Positions 29,055-38,400 of a DNA stretch of 64,000 nucleotides are shown in pieces. The translations under genes and the position numbers were made by a program. The notes below the pieces were generated by a model. That model did not search any database and was not told the DNA's origin. It was given only the letters and a program-made list of their open reading frames with translations. Each line of letters begins with the position of its first letter. Positions within the stretch are counted from its first letter, which is position 1. Source of the stretch: Farysia itapuensis (taxonomy: Eukaryota; Basidiomycota; Ustilaginomycetes; Ustilaginales; Ustilaginaceae). The DNA lies in contig JALBYC010000002.1 of assembly GCA_023212645.1 (NCBI GenBank), forward strand, positions 434,001 through 498,000, read 5' to 3'.

Positions 29055-30602
29055 TCATTTTGCTGTAGGTTCCGATTTCTGTGATATGTCCTGGGAAGCA
29101 GCGGAAGACCTTCGCCGCCGCTTGCGTCCTTGAGGGGTAGGTGGTTGCACCTGAGCAGCTCCATCATGCCCGACTTCGTCGACTGCCGAAACCAATCTGT
29201 CTACAGATTCGAGGAGCGTCGTGGTAGGTAATGCGTCTGGCTCACCAGCCTTGGCAGTACTGTCTTCTCTTGGATCATTGACCGGCTTGCCAACGAGCAG
29301 TCGTAGTCCCAACACACCGCCTTTGTCCCTGCCACTGAATCCGCCCTTGATTTTGGCTCTGCATACGGGACAGTGTCCTGCCAGCGGATCTGGCTTGTTC
29401 CGTACCCTCCCATTTCCCGCCCTTCCATTTCGACCATTTGGCGAGTCAATCGCGCTTCCGCCCCTACGTGAACCAACTCCGACGTCTGGATTTCCGAATG
29501 TACCAGCGGGAGCGAACGCGGCAAACATACCTCCGAAGCTAAGCGCAGCGCTTTCGTCTTCTACAGTGCCTCGCTGAACTGCCTGTGTTTTGAGAGTTTG
29601 GAACAGACATTCGCCACAAAGAAGGTGACCGCATGGTGTCAGACACGCATTCGACGGGGGCTCAAAGCAGATCGGACATGTGAAAGTCGACAGCAGTGGC
29701 CTTTCAATCGGAGGCGGTTTCGCACGAGGAGGGGACATTGTCGGTCTTGCCAAAGTCGTCGACTTGAAACGCTGATCAGTGATGGGCTGTGCGCTTCGCT
29801 CAGACATGGTTGCACGACTGTTGGCATCTACAATTGAGAATCCTGGCTCGCCGTCGACATCAATCAAGGCAGATGAGGATGGCCTCGGACGACTGAAGCC
29901 TGCAACATCACCGGTCGCTGCACCCACGCTGATGCCAATGGGCCGATGGCTGAACGATCGCACGGTACTGGTCCGTATTGGCTCCGCTGGCCTTCCGGAA
30001 ATTGGGGGTGGCGACAATAAGTCGCCCAGGCTATACGTCGGTCTCGGCGCTCTTCGCACTTCCGTCACCTCGACGAAGCCACTCTCGTCGTTGGAGCTGT
30101 CATCGCTACTAACTTCGACCACATTGGCAGATTGAGTCGAAACTCTTCGATCTAGATTATGCTCGGCTGGAGATGAATTCGCGAATCTTCTTGGTGATAG
30201 CCTGCTGATTCGTGTCGCGAAAGTAGTGCGAGGCTCTGAGTCTGCGCGCGAAAGCTCCTCTTGCGAATTGATGGTCAAACTCCCATACTGACCCGTTCTC
30301 GAGGAAGGAAGAGAGTCAGCTGCAGAGACTCGGGATATGGAAGGTGTCTGAGCAGATGATGCCCGAATCCCTCCTACAGCGCTGTTGGGGGTGGAACTTG
30401 CCAGTTCGAAGATTCTGGACAGGTCTGCACGGGCAGAATTTGTGGTAGCCCCAGATCGCGATTGAGCTATTGACGAGGAAGAAGAAGCGCGAGCTGAAAG
30501 TTGCGGACGATGGCTGGACTCTGCCCTTGGTTCTTCCGGATGTGCGAGCTCACTGATATTGGACAGATCGGCCTGAGCAGCTTCGCTTTGGACGTCAGAC
30601 AT
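29055..30602 (-). CDS. RING-finger E3 ligase candidate with SUMO-interacting-like motifs
   Basis: 515 residues, ATG start. A C3HC4 RING is formed by C309, C312, C324, H326, C329, C332, C411 and C414; the spacing between the sixth and seventh zinc ligands is 78 residues, far above usual. The disordered N-terminus contains VVEV followed by SSDDSSNDES (161-174), a classic SUMO-interacting motif with acidic flank, and a weaker ALIDVDGE (245-252). It also has two copies of a decapeptide-like ADLS..(I/F)ELA (11-20 and 59-68). SIMs plus RING is the design of SUMO-targeted ubiquitin ligases (Slx8, RNF4), so that role is proposed, not shown. An in-frame candidate intron at 29530-29378 would remove 51 residues of the oversized loop. 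The C-terminus ends in a basic KRRRRSS stretch suggestive of nuclear import. Confidence 0.75.
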   Translation of the reverse strand: MSDVQSEAAQADLSNISELAHPEEPRAESSHRPQLSARASSSSSIAQSRSGATTNSARADLSRIFELASSTPNSAVGGIRASSAQTPSISRVSAADSLPSSRTGQYGSLTINSQEELSRADSEPRTTFATRISRLSPRRFANSSPAEHNLDRRVSTQSANVVEVSSDDSSNDESGFVEVTEVRRAPRPTYSLGDLLSPPPISGRPAEPIRTSTVRSFSHRPIGISVGAATGDVAGFSRPRPSSSALIDVDGEPGFSIVDANSRATMSERSAQPITDQRFKSTTLARPTMSPPRAKPPPIERPLLSTFTCPICFEPPSNACLTPCGHLLCGECLFQTLKTQAVQRGTVEDESAALSFGGMFAAFAPAGTFGNPDVGVGSRRGGSAIDSPNGRNGRAGNGRVRNKPDPLAGHCPVCRAKIKGGFSGRDKGGVLGLRLLVGKPVNDPREDSTAKAGEPDALPTTTLLESVDRLVSAVDEVGHDGAAQVQPPTPQGRKRRRRSSAASQDISQKSEPTAK

Positions 30603-31364
30603 GACTCACAATCTGGAGCGGCTACTAGTCCTCAGACTGTCTGACTCCCATTCCGTGGTGTTGTACCGCGGACAACAAGAAGAAGAGCGAGGACAGGCAA
30701 GGAAAGCGCAGCAAGCTGTGTTGCTCTCTCCCCTCTTTTCCCAGGCCAAAACCTCCACTTGACTGTGAGTCCACTCTACTTATCCTCGGCCTACACATTC
30801 AACAAGCAAGGGCGCCACGGCCTGATGATGACTTTCAGTCGACCCAGGATTCCCCCGTCCTACACGATAATTTGTGACTCTCCGCGCGTACTCGCCCAAT
30901 TTGCTTGGCGAACAAGCTTCAGTCGGCGGTGAGTGAGTCCAGGCCCAATCTGAACGAGGGAGGCGAATGTTTTAGGCGGCGAATATCCGGCCATATGTTC
31001 ACTTAGCTTTGGTGCATGTAAGAATAGATATTTTGCTTGCAGATCAAGCCCTGAACGCAGCGCACGATGTTGCAGCATGAAAGCAAGGATCCTTCTGCAT
31101 TCCTTCGCCAAAGCTTGGCATACATCCACGAGGACAGTTCGTGGTACACAGCCGCAGAGTGCCAAGCCATTTCGCCATCAACCCTGATATAGCAGCCCAA
31201 TTCTGATAAAAATGAAGTCATCTTTGTTTGGATTTGCAACGCGAGTGGTCGGTCGTGGCTCGGATTTAATTACAGGTGGTCGGGCCATGACGCTTCCTCC
31301 CAAGCAACACTGAGAGCACTTGGTTCCCATCCCTCCACCAGGCAATCCTCCAATACCCGTCGTC
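30603..31364. promoter_or_regulatory. 762-bp divergent intergenic region, RING gene / NCS1
   Basis: Upstream DNA for both genes. A TGACTCA heptamer (bZIP/AP-1-like) occurs at 30602-30608, directly at the RING gene start, where it may be coincidental. No coding segment or RNA gene was recognised. Confidence 0.45.
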
Positions 31365-32196
31365 ATGGGAAAGAATCAGTCCAAGCTCTCTCCGGAGCAG
31401 CTGTCTGACCTCCAGAAGAACACGTACTGTGAGTAACATCGTGTAGTCAGCGCTGCAGCTAAAGCGATTACTGACGTGTACTCACGTCGAAGTCGATCGC
31501 AAGGAACTACAGCAATGGTACAAGGGCTTCCTCAAGGACTGCCCCTCAGGCACACTGGATAAGCAAGAGTTCTGCCGTATCTACAAGCAATTCTTCCCTT
31601 TCGGAGACCCCTCGACGTTCGCCGAATACGTGTTCAACGTGTTTGACGAGAACAAGAACGGCACAATTGACTTCAAGGAATTCATTTGTGCACTCAGCGT
31701 TACCTCTAGAGGACGTTTGGACGAGAAGCTGCGCTGGGCCTTCCAGTTGTATGACATCGATGGAGACGGCACCATCACATACGACGAGATGCTCAGTGAG
31801 TACATCTTTGACGATCTCCAGCTGTCACAGCACGCTGACAAACCTCTGTCACTCACAGCTATCGTGCGAAGCATTTACAAGATGACTGGCCAGATGGTCA
31901 AGTTGCCAGAAGATGAAGACACGCCCGAAAAGGTAAGACCTGAGCAATTCATGCACGTTGAAGGACACACCTGACGCCACTCTGCAAATTTCTCTTTACA
32001 GCGGGTGGATAAGATCTTCCGCATGATGGACAAGGATAAGAATGCTGAGCGTAAGTCCCTCAAGAACTAGACAACCAAGGTGTTGTTTGACTAACCACAT
32101 TTGCCCCGCACAGTCGACTTTGAGGAGTTTCAAGCCGGAAGCAAACAGGACCCCACCATCGTCCAAGCTTTATCCCTATATGATGGTCTGGTCTAG
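31365..32196 (+). CDS. NCS1: Neuronal calcium sensor 1 / frequenin
   Basis: Five exons: 31365-31428, 31493-31795, 31859-31932, 32002-32050 and 32114-32196, with introns of 64, 63, 69 and 63 nt. The product is 190 residues, exactly the usual size. MGKNQSKLS gives an N-myristoylation signal (Gly2). Calcium-binding EF-hand loops are [26 protein letters not shown] and DKDKNAELDFEEF; the first EF hand is degenerate (CPSG), as in the whole family. In yeast, Frq1 activates the phosphatidylinositol 4-kinase Pik1 at the Golgi, and fission-yeast Ncs1 controls calcium tolerance. The exon boundaries restore the family sequence at each join, for example [12 protein letters not shown]. Confidence 0.96.
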
Positions 32197-32530
32197 AGGC
32201 TTGTCTAGTGCGGTCGTGACCTGTATTGTTTGTACATAACTCCCTTCGCAGTCCATCTGTATTCAATCTCTTGCAGGAACTGGTGTGTCCACAGGTATGA
32301 CCTTGTGGTTTGTGCATGGTGTGGCCGGTGTGGTAGCTAAACTTGTCTCGTACGAATCGCAACCCGCACAGCTTGCCCGTGAAATCACGCGCACCGAGTG
32401 CCACCGACGACTTGGGCCGATTGGGCCGAACCTGAGCTAACCTTGGCAACTCCACAAAAGCCGGCATACCTTTCTTCTCGTCACTAACCGTACTAACCTA
32501 CCGGTATCTCACCCACATCAACATATCAGC
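32197..32530. promoter_or_regulatory. Intergenic, 334 bp, NCS1 to ETF-beta
   Basis: Same-strand spacer that should hold the NCS1 3' end and the ETF-beta promoter. The last 70 bp are C/T/A-rich leader. Nothing else was recognised. Confidence 0.5.
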
Positions 32531-33495
32531 ATGCGAGCTACTCTAGTCAACCAGCTCAGAGTACTTGTGCCCATCAAGCGCACTATTGACTATGGTGAGT
32601 CTTTGCCCTGACTTGCTCTGAAATCCACGTGTATCATCCCATTGACCGGCTTTTCTTGCAAACATCTAGCCGTCAAGATCCGCGTCGCTTCAGACGGCAA
32701 GGGTGTTGACCAGAATGTCAAATTCAGCATGAACCCCTTCGATGAGATCGCAGTAGAGGAAGCTGTCCGACTGCGTGAGAAGTACAAGGATGCTATCACC
32801 AAGATTGTAAGTCTAGCTGTTTGTCTCTTGCCTACAGAGTTTCATCCTCACTTTGTTCTCCTCTCGTCCAGACCGTTGTTTCCGCTGGACCTCCCAAGAC
32901 AGCTGACGTTCTCCGAACAGCCCTCGCCATGGGCGCAGACGATGCTATCCATGTCGAGATTCCAGACAAAGCACTTGCAGGCCCACTAGAGCCTTTGGGA
33001 GTATCAAAGATTCTCAAAGAGATCATCTCCAAGGCTGGCGAAGAGGAAGAGGTCGGCCTCGTAATCATGGGAAAGCAAGCAATTGATGACGATGCGTCTC
33101 AGACAGGTCAGATGCTGGCTGGTCTGCTCAACTGGCCTCAGGCAACGTACGCCAGCAAGCTCGAGTTCCCTGGCGGCAAGGTCGAGAAAGGTGCCGAAGC
33201 GCAAGTCACTCGAGAGATCGACGGTGGTCTCGGAATTGTCAAGACCAAATTGCCTTTCATCATGACTACCGATCTGCGTCTCAACGAACCGCGATACGCC
33301 TCATTGCCCAACATCATGAAGGCAAAGAAGAAGCCATTCAAGAAATTTACTCTCGCAGACCTTGGACTAGAGGATGCCGTAAAGCCACGCCACGAGACTA
33401 TCAAGGTTGCTGAACCTCCCAAGCGTGAGGGTGGTGCCAAGGTCGAAAACGTGGACGAGCTCATCTCCAAGCTTAAAGAAGCTGGACGTATCTAA
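32531..33495 (+). CDS. ETFB: Electron transfer flavoprotein subunit beta
   Basis: Three exons: 32531-32594, 32670-32806 and 32872-33495, with introns of 75 and 65 nt, giving 274 residues. The N-terminus [18 protein letters not shown] and the nearby [17 protein letters not shown] are diagnostic of ETF-beta; [18 protein letters not shown] and [28 protein letters not shown] follow as in the family (AMP-binding subunit). With ETF-alpha it forms the mitochondrial matrix heterodimer that passes electrons from acyl-CoA dehydrogenases to ETF-ubiquinone oxidoreductase. No long presequence is evident, as is common for ETF-beta. The C-terminal lysine-rich extension ([15 protein letters not shown]) is also usual. 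It is slightly longer than the typical 255 residues. Confidence 0.95.
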
Positions 33496-33877
33496 GCAGC
33501 AACTTCACAGACACATCACAAACTAGAAGAATTTTGCCCGCAACGAGACATTTTTTGCCGGATACTTGGAGATGCAACCCAGATTGACGGGCTGTCCTAG
33601 GACCGTCCTTCAGTCCACTGCATGACCTCCTATAGGGCACGTAGCTGCTTATGGATCTGTTGTGCTTGCACGTCTGCAGCCATCGCAATGTGTGGTTCTA
33701 CATTTGAGTCATACAGTATACTGTGACTGTGTGAGTACGTACAGTTTACGTATTTACGTTTCTGCTGGTCAGTGGTAATTGGCAACCGGATTTCATTTAT
33801 GCTTGAGAAGAATTGATAGAACGAGTCATTGCACAACCCTTCACCTGTACCTCTGAGCTCAAAGTGGCATCTCCAAC
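33496..33877. promoter_or_regulatory. Intergenic region upstream of TRP4
   Basis: 382 bp between ETF-beta and TRP4. It contains a perfect TGAGTCA at 33705-33711. No coding segment was seen. Confidence 0.5.
33705..33711. promoter_or_regulatory. Candidate Gcn4/CPC1-type bZIP site
   Basis: TGAGTCA matches the TGASTCA consensus bound by general amino-acid-control bZIP factors. It lies 167 bp upstream of the ATG of an amino-acid biosynthetic gene (TRP4), where such sites are expected in fungi. A single heptamer can occur by chance, so this is context-based inference. Confidence 0.45.
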
Positions 33878-35341
33878 ATGTCCACAAGACAAGCAGAAGC
33901 GAATGGAAGCGAGAAGCGGCATACCGGGGACTCGTTCAAGCCTCTGCTCAAGGCTTTAGCTGTCGCCGCTAGTGTCGATGCTCAGTCTGGCGAGCCCAAC
34001 CATCCCACCGGCACATCAACGATATCTCATTCGCAGCTTCAGGCGGTTCTTGAACATCTGGCAGACCCCAACTTCACATCTTCTCGAGAGAACCACGCTC
34101 AGATCGGGAGTGCGCTAACCTGTCTCAAGTTCTGCCGATTGGACATCCAGTCCGAGACCTTTGCGCTGGCCGCCAAGATCTTTCTCGATTGCTGCATCGA
34201 GGTATCTGTGCCTGCGCTCGACAATGCCGAGCAAGAACACTCTATCGGAGTAGAATACACAGGTACACTCGATCTGGTGGGTACAGGTGGAGATGGAAAA
34301 GACACCTTTAATGTCTCGACGACGGCCGCCATGGTCGCAGCTGGCGTTCGCGGCGTTCGAGTATGCAAGCATGGCGCCAAAGCATCTTCCTCCACCTCTG
34401 GCTCTGCCGACCTACTCATCAGCCTTGGACTACCGCTACTGTCTCTGCCGGCATCACAAATCCCTTCCATCCTACGCAAATCCAAGTTCGTCTTTCTCTT
34501 TGCTCAACTCTACCATCCAGCGCTGGCACCCCTTGGACCAATCCGAAGAAGTCTCGGCTTTCCAACCATTTTCAACGTCCTTGGTCCATTGATCAACCCA
34601 GCTAAACCAGAACGATGTATCCTTGGCGTACACAGCTACTACCTCGGTCGGATCTTTGCAGAAGCACTACGACAGCGAGGCACTCAACGCGCATGGATCG
34701 TGTGCGGCCAAGAAGGTCTTGATGAAATCAGTCCGGCGGGCAAAACCGATGTTTGGCAGCTCGACAACGGCAAGATCGAAGAGTTCACCATCTCTCCAAC
34801 CGACTTTGGTCTGAGCCCACATCTACTAGAGCATGTCGGATCGCATTCTGCTGACGAGAATGCAGCCATCGTGCTCAAGCTCTTTTCCACGCCAGATTCA
34901 TCGTCTCTGCCAGCAGAACCATTGCCAGAACGTCTTCAGCTCAACCCGCAAGACTTTGTCAAGTTTGCCCCAGAGACAATGGTCCACATTCGATCCTTGC
35001 CCAGTATCCCAAAAGGCGTTCGTTTGCAAGCACTTCGCGACTATACGATTCTGCAGACCGCTGCACTGCTGTACGTCGGCTCGTATGCTTCGTCTCTGGC
35101 ACAAGCTGCTGAATTGGCAAAGCGATCCATGGAGTCTGGAGATGCATTGCGGACGCTCGAAGCATTCCGTGAAGAAGCGCACCTGAGCATTCAGCGTCAA
35201 GAGCAGCAAGCCGCCTCGCGAAAACAAGTCGAAGCACTGCAAGAATCACGCAAATCCATAGAAGAAACAGTCGCTGGACAGGATCAGTACTCGTACCTGC
35301 CTGAAACAAGACAAGATGCTGCCGTCGGAACCGACGACTGA
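33878..35341 (+). CDS. TRP4: Anthranilate phosphoribosyltransferase
   Basis: 487 residues, ATG start, single exon. It catalyses the second step of tryptophan synthesis from anthranilate and PRPP. The diagnostic blocks are present: GTGGDGKDTFNVSTTAA (pyrophosphate loop), KHGAKASSSTSGSADLL, and FLFAQLYHPALAPLGPIRRS with FNVLGPLINPA (anthranilate and catalytic regions). The family KHGN(R/K) motif reads KHGAK here, a change at the Asn position. The protein is about 100 residues longer than the yeast enzyme; the extra length includes a charged, Gln-rich, probably helical C-terminus (SIQRQEQQAASRKQVEALQ). It is convergent with TPP2, only 81 bp between stops. A Gcn4-like site upstream suggests amino-acid control. 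Confidence 0.94.
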   Translation: MSTRQAEANGSEKRHTGDSFKPLLKALAVAASVDAQSGEPNHPTGTSTISHSQLQAVLEHLADPNFTSSRENHAQIGSALTCLKFCRLDIQSETFALAAKIFLDCCIEVSVPALDNAEQEHSIGVEYTGTLDLVGTGGDGKDTFNVSTTAAMVAAGVRGVRVCKHGAKASSSTSGSADLLISLGLPLLSLPASQIPSILRKSKFVFLFAQLYHPALAPLGPIRRSLGFPTIFNVLGPLINPAKPERCILGVHSYYLGRIFAEALRQRGTQRAWIVCGQEGLDEISPAGKTDVWQLDNGKIEEFTISPTDFGLSPHLLEHVGSHSADENAAIVLKLFSTPDSSSLPAEPLPERLQLNPQDFVKFAPETMVHIRSLPSIPKGVRLQALRDYTILQTAALLYVGSYASSLAQAAELAKRSMESGDALRTLEAFREEAHLSIQRQEQQAASRKQVEALQESRKSIEETVAGQDQYSYLPETRQDAAVGTDD

Positions 35342-35422
35342 TGTAGACAAAAATTTCACATCAACTTTCTTATTGCACCACCAATCTTCGCATACTGCGT
35401 GTGCATGACTGGAGTTGGAGAC

Positions 35423-38400
35423 CTAGAAGGGGGCGTAGTCAGCGGGACTATCGAGTTTCTCGGCCCGTTCCAAATGAGATGCCCACAAGGGCCAATTTAG
35501 AGCCTGAGGCCCCACGAGTCTGAGTTCTAGCGCGGCAACCTTCTTCAATTCGTCCAGCGAGTCAGCAGTACCAGCTCCCAGATCTTTCTTAAGTTTCTGA
35601 GCAGCCTGGAATGCAAGGCCATAACGCTTGTGCAGCATTGACCATCGAATGTAGAGCTCCACGTATTCTTTCTGCTTTGTATCGGCAGTGAAATACTCGC
35701 GGTATGACTTCCAGATTTTCTCCAAGTCTTCTGTGCTTGCGTCACCTTTCTCAGCTTGCAGGAGGAGAACCTGAGTTTTGCGGTTGAGGGCCAAGAGCAA
35801 AGCTTTCTTCTTCTCTTCCATCTCCTTGTTCTTCTTCTTTTGCTCGCTGGATTGTTCAGAGGCTGACGGCTTTTGCGTCCCAATCCATAGCTTGACTTCT
35901 GTCTGATCGATCTGTGACAAAATCTTCTCCGCTGCGGCGACAACCTCCGCTTGCTTGCTTGAATTCGGATCCTCTACGTCTAGGCTCTCGAGTTTGGCTA
36001 CCAGTGCGCCCAAAAATTGTGGGTATTCGGAGATGAGCTTGTCCATGAAAGCAATTTTCTCCTCTTTGCCCTTGATCTTCTTAGCGGTGGCTACAAGCAA
36101 CTCGGGCACTTCGTCCTCGTTCTTGCCACCATCGCCGTCCGAGCCGTTCTCGTCCGCTTTCTTGACAGAAGGCGGGACAATGTAGCGAATTTGACCCTTT
36201 CCGTCTGCAGCAAAGCCAAACTTGCCTACGAGAACATCGCCAGGCTGCGCCTCTTTCGGAACGGCATCACCTTCCAAGTTCAAGTCGAGTGTCAACACAA
36301 TTCGGTCGCCTGGATGCATCTTGATGCCATTGTACTTGGCTGGTGGTGCATCCGAGTGGAGATCTACGTGATTGTCGTACAGCTTGAGCGCAGCGGAGTC
36401 TGGCTTGGACAGCTTCTGATCGACCATCAGCGTAACGTTCTTGAGGCTTTCGAGCACCTTCATGCTCTCGTTCAAAAATTGAGCCTTGAGTACGTAGTCG
36501 CCTTTACGCAGATCAACTTCCTTGGTGTAAACATCACCAAAGTGAATCCGCTTTTTGCGCAAATCAAATAGCTGAGAAAGGAGTGGAACGCTCGAATCAT
36601 ACAAATGATTGCCAAGAGCAGGGAATGAGTAGGTTATCTTGTTCGAATCCTCCTTAGCAGAGATATTGTAGGTAGCGACAAGTTCGAACATGTGATTGCC
36701 GGACGGCTGCACATCGCGAGGCGTTGCAAGCGGTCGGATTGTAGAAGACGAGGGACGGTAAAAGCTTCTGCGGGTGTCAAACGTGATGCTCGGTTTGAAG
36801 TCTTCAATGCGGACGGTAGATTGACATTCGATTTTGGCATGTCCTTGTCCACCAATGAGTGTCAATTCCTGGCGACCGCTGCCTGGAATCAATGACGCTG
36901 TGATTCCATGGAACTCGATCTCAAGATCGAGGTCAAAGGCAGATTTGTTTGACCAGAACTGAGCAGAACAAACTTCCATTGTCATACCGCCGCGAACATT
37001 GAACTTCTTGTTGACAGGCTCGTCCTCCTGCAAAGCCAACACGAAAGCCTGCTCGACATCGCTTAGACGCTGGAGTGGTTCAAGCTGAACGCAATGCAGC
37101 CAGAATCGGGCGCTCGTTCCAGAAGACGAGTGATTTGAGCTTCGCACGGTCAGTGATGCCCAGGTGGCCCCCTCGGGAACGTGAATAAACCTGCGAGCAA
37201 TTTTGCCTGCTTCGAAACGCTCAGTTTCAAACTTGACGGTCGGTGTCTTGAATACCTCTGGCTTGGCAACAGTGACTGGAACGTCGAAGAGCTTGTGACC
37301 GGGCTTGTCGGCGTCATACGCCTCGATCCAAGCATGGTGAAGACCAGGCTGAAGGTCTGTAGGGTCGACTCGTACCTCAAAGGTTCGTCCGTTGCCACCA
37401 AGAAGGAGGAACTCGGGCACTTTCACCCACGGCTTCGAAGCCGCAAAGGCGCATCGCAACTCGAGGTCGAGTATCTTTTCGGTCTCGTGTTGCTTGAACG
37501 TGGGCTTGACACTGACGTTGCACTGTTGCACAGATTGGGTTTCGTCCTTCTCTCGAAGATAAATACCACGTTTGTCCATCCTGCCGAGCGGTTTGCCGGG
37601 ACGGGTGACAGCAACACGGTATTCGGCGTCCTGGTCGGTGCGATCTTTGTTCTGAACAAGGTAGTCCCAAGCAGCATCTACTCTAATGAAAGGCACACCA
37701 AGGGGATCGTTGACATTCTTGCCCGTCATGCGAATGGCATTGAACACGCGAGCAGGTGTAATCGGAATCTTCTGTTCCTTGAGGCCTGATAGCAGTAGGG
37801 CAACAGAACCACATGCGTTGGGCGAGCTCATCGAAGTGCCATTCATGAGCTGCGTAGACTGTAGGCAGTAGCGGGGAATCGAGGTGATGGCAGCTCCAGG
37901 AGCGTAGACTGAGACGCCGCGGTCGCCGTCCGAGGTCGGGCCACGGCTACACCAGGTCGTGACGCTGTCCGGTACTCCCTTCTCGACTAGTGCGTACTCT
38001 GCCTTCTGCATGGCTCCGGCGTTGACGTAGGCACCTACACTGAGGACAGCAGATGTCGTGCCACCAGGTTGTCCTACAGTCGTTAAAGCCGGGCCGTTGT
38101 TACCGGCACTGCTGACGAACAGGATGTCTCTTTGGCGTATGACAATGTCTCTAAGCGCTTTCGCAAAAGCACCCTTGTCTTCAGCACCAAATGCTCCATC
38201 TTCACCGTAGCTCAGATTGGCGACGTCACTTTGCGTGTCGATAAGAGCTTGAGCAGCGCGCAGCATCGCTTGGCCTTGCTCCATACTGCCTAGACGGGCA
38301 TCTCCGATCTTAAGACTGACAATCTCGCACCCAGGAGCCACTCCGCTGAGCTCAGGTTGATCGTCGTGCCTAGCTCCGACGATTCCAGCAACGTGGGTGC

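Noticed and set aside
30602..30608. TGACTCA at the RING gene start as a bZIP site
   Set aside because: It overlaps the start codon position itself, where binding-site function is unlikely, and the gene class gives no support.
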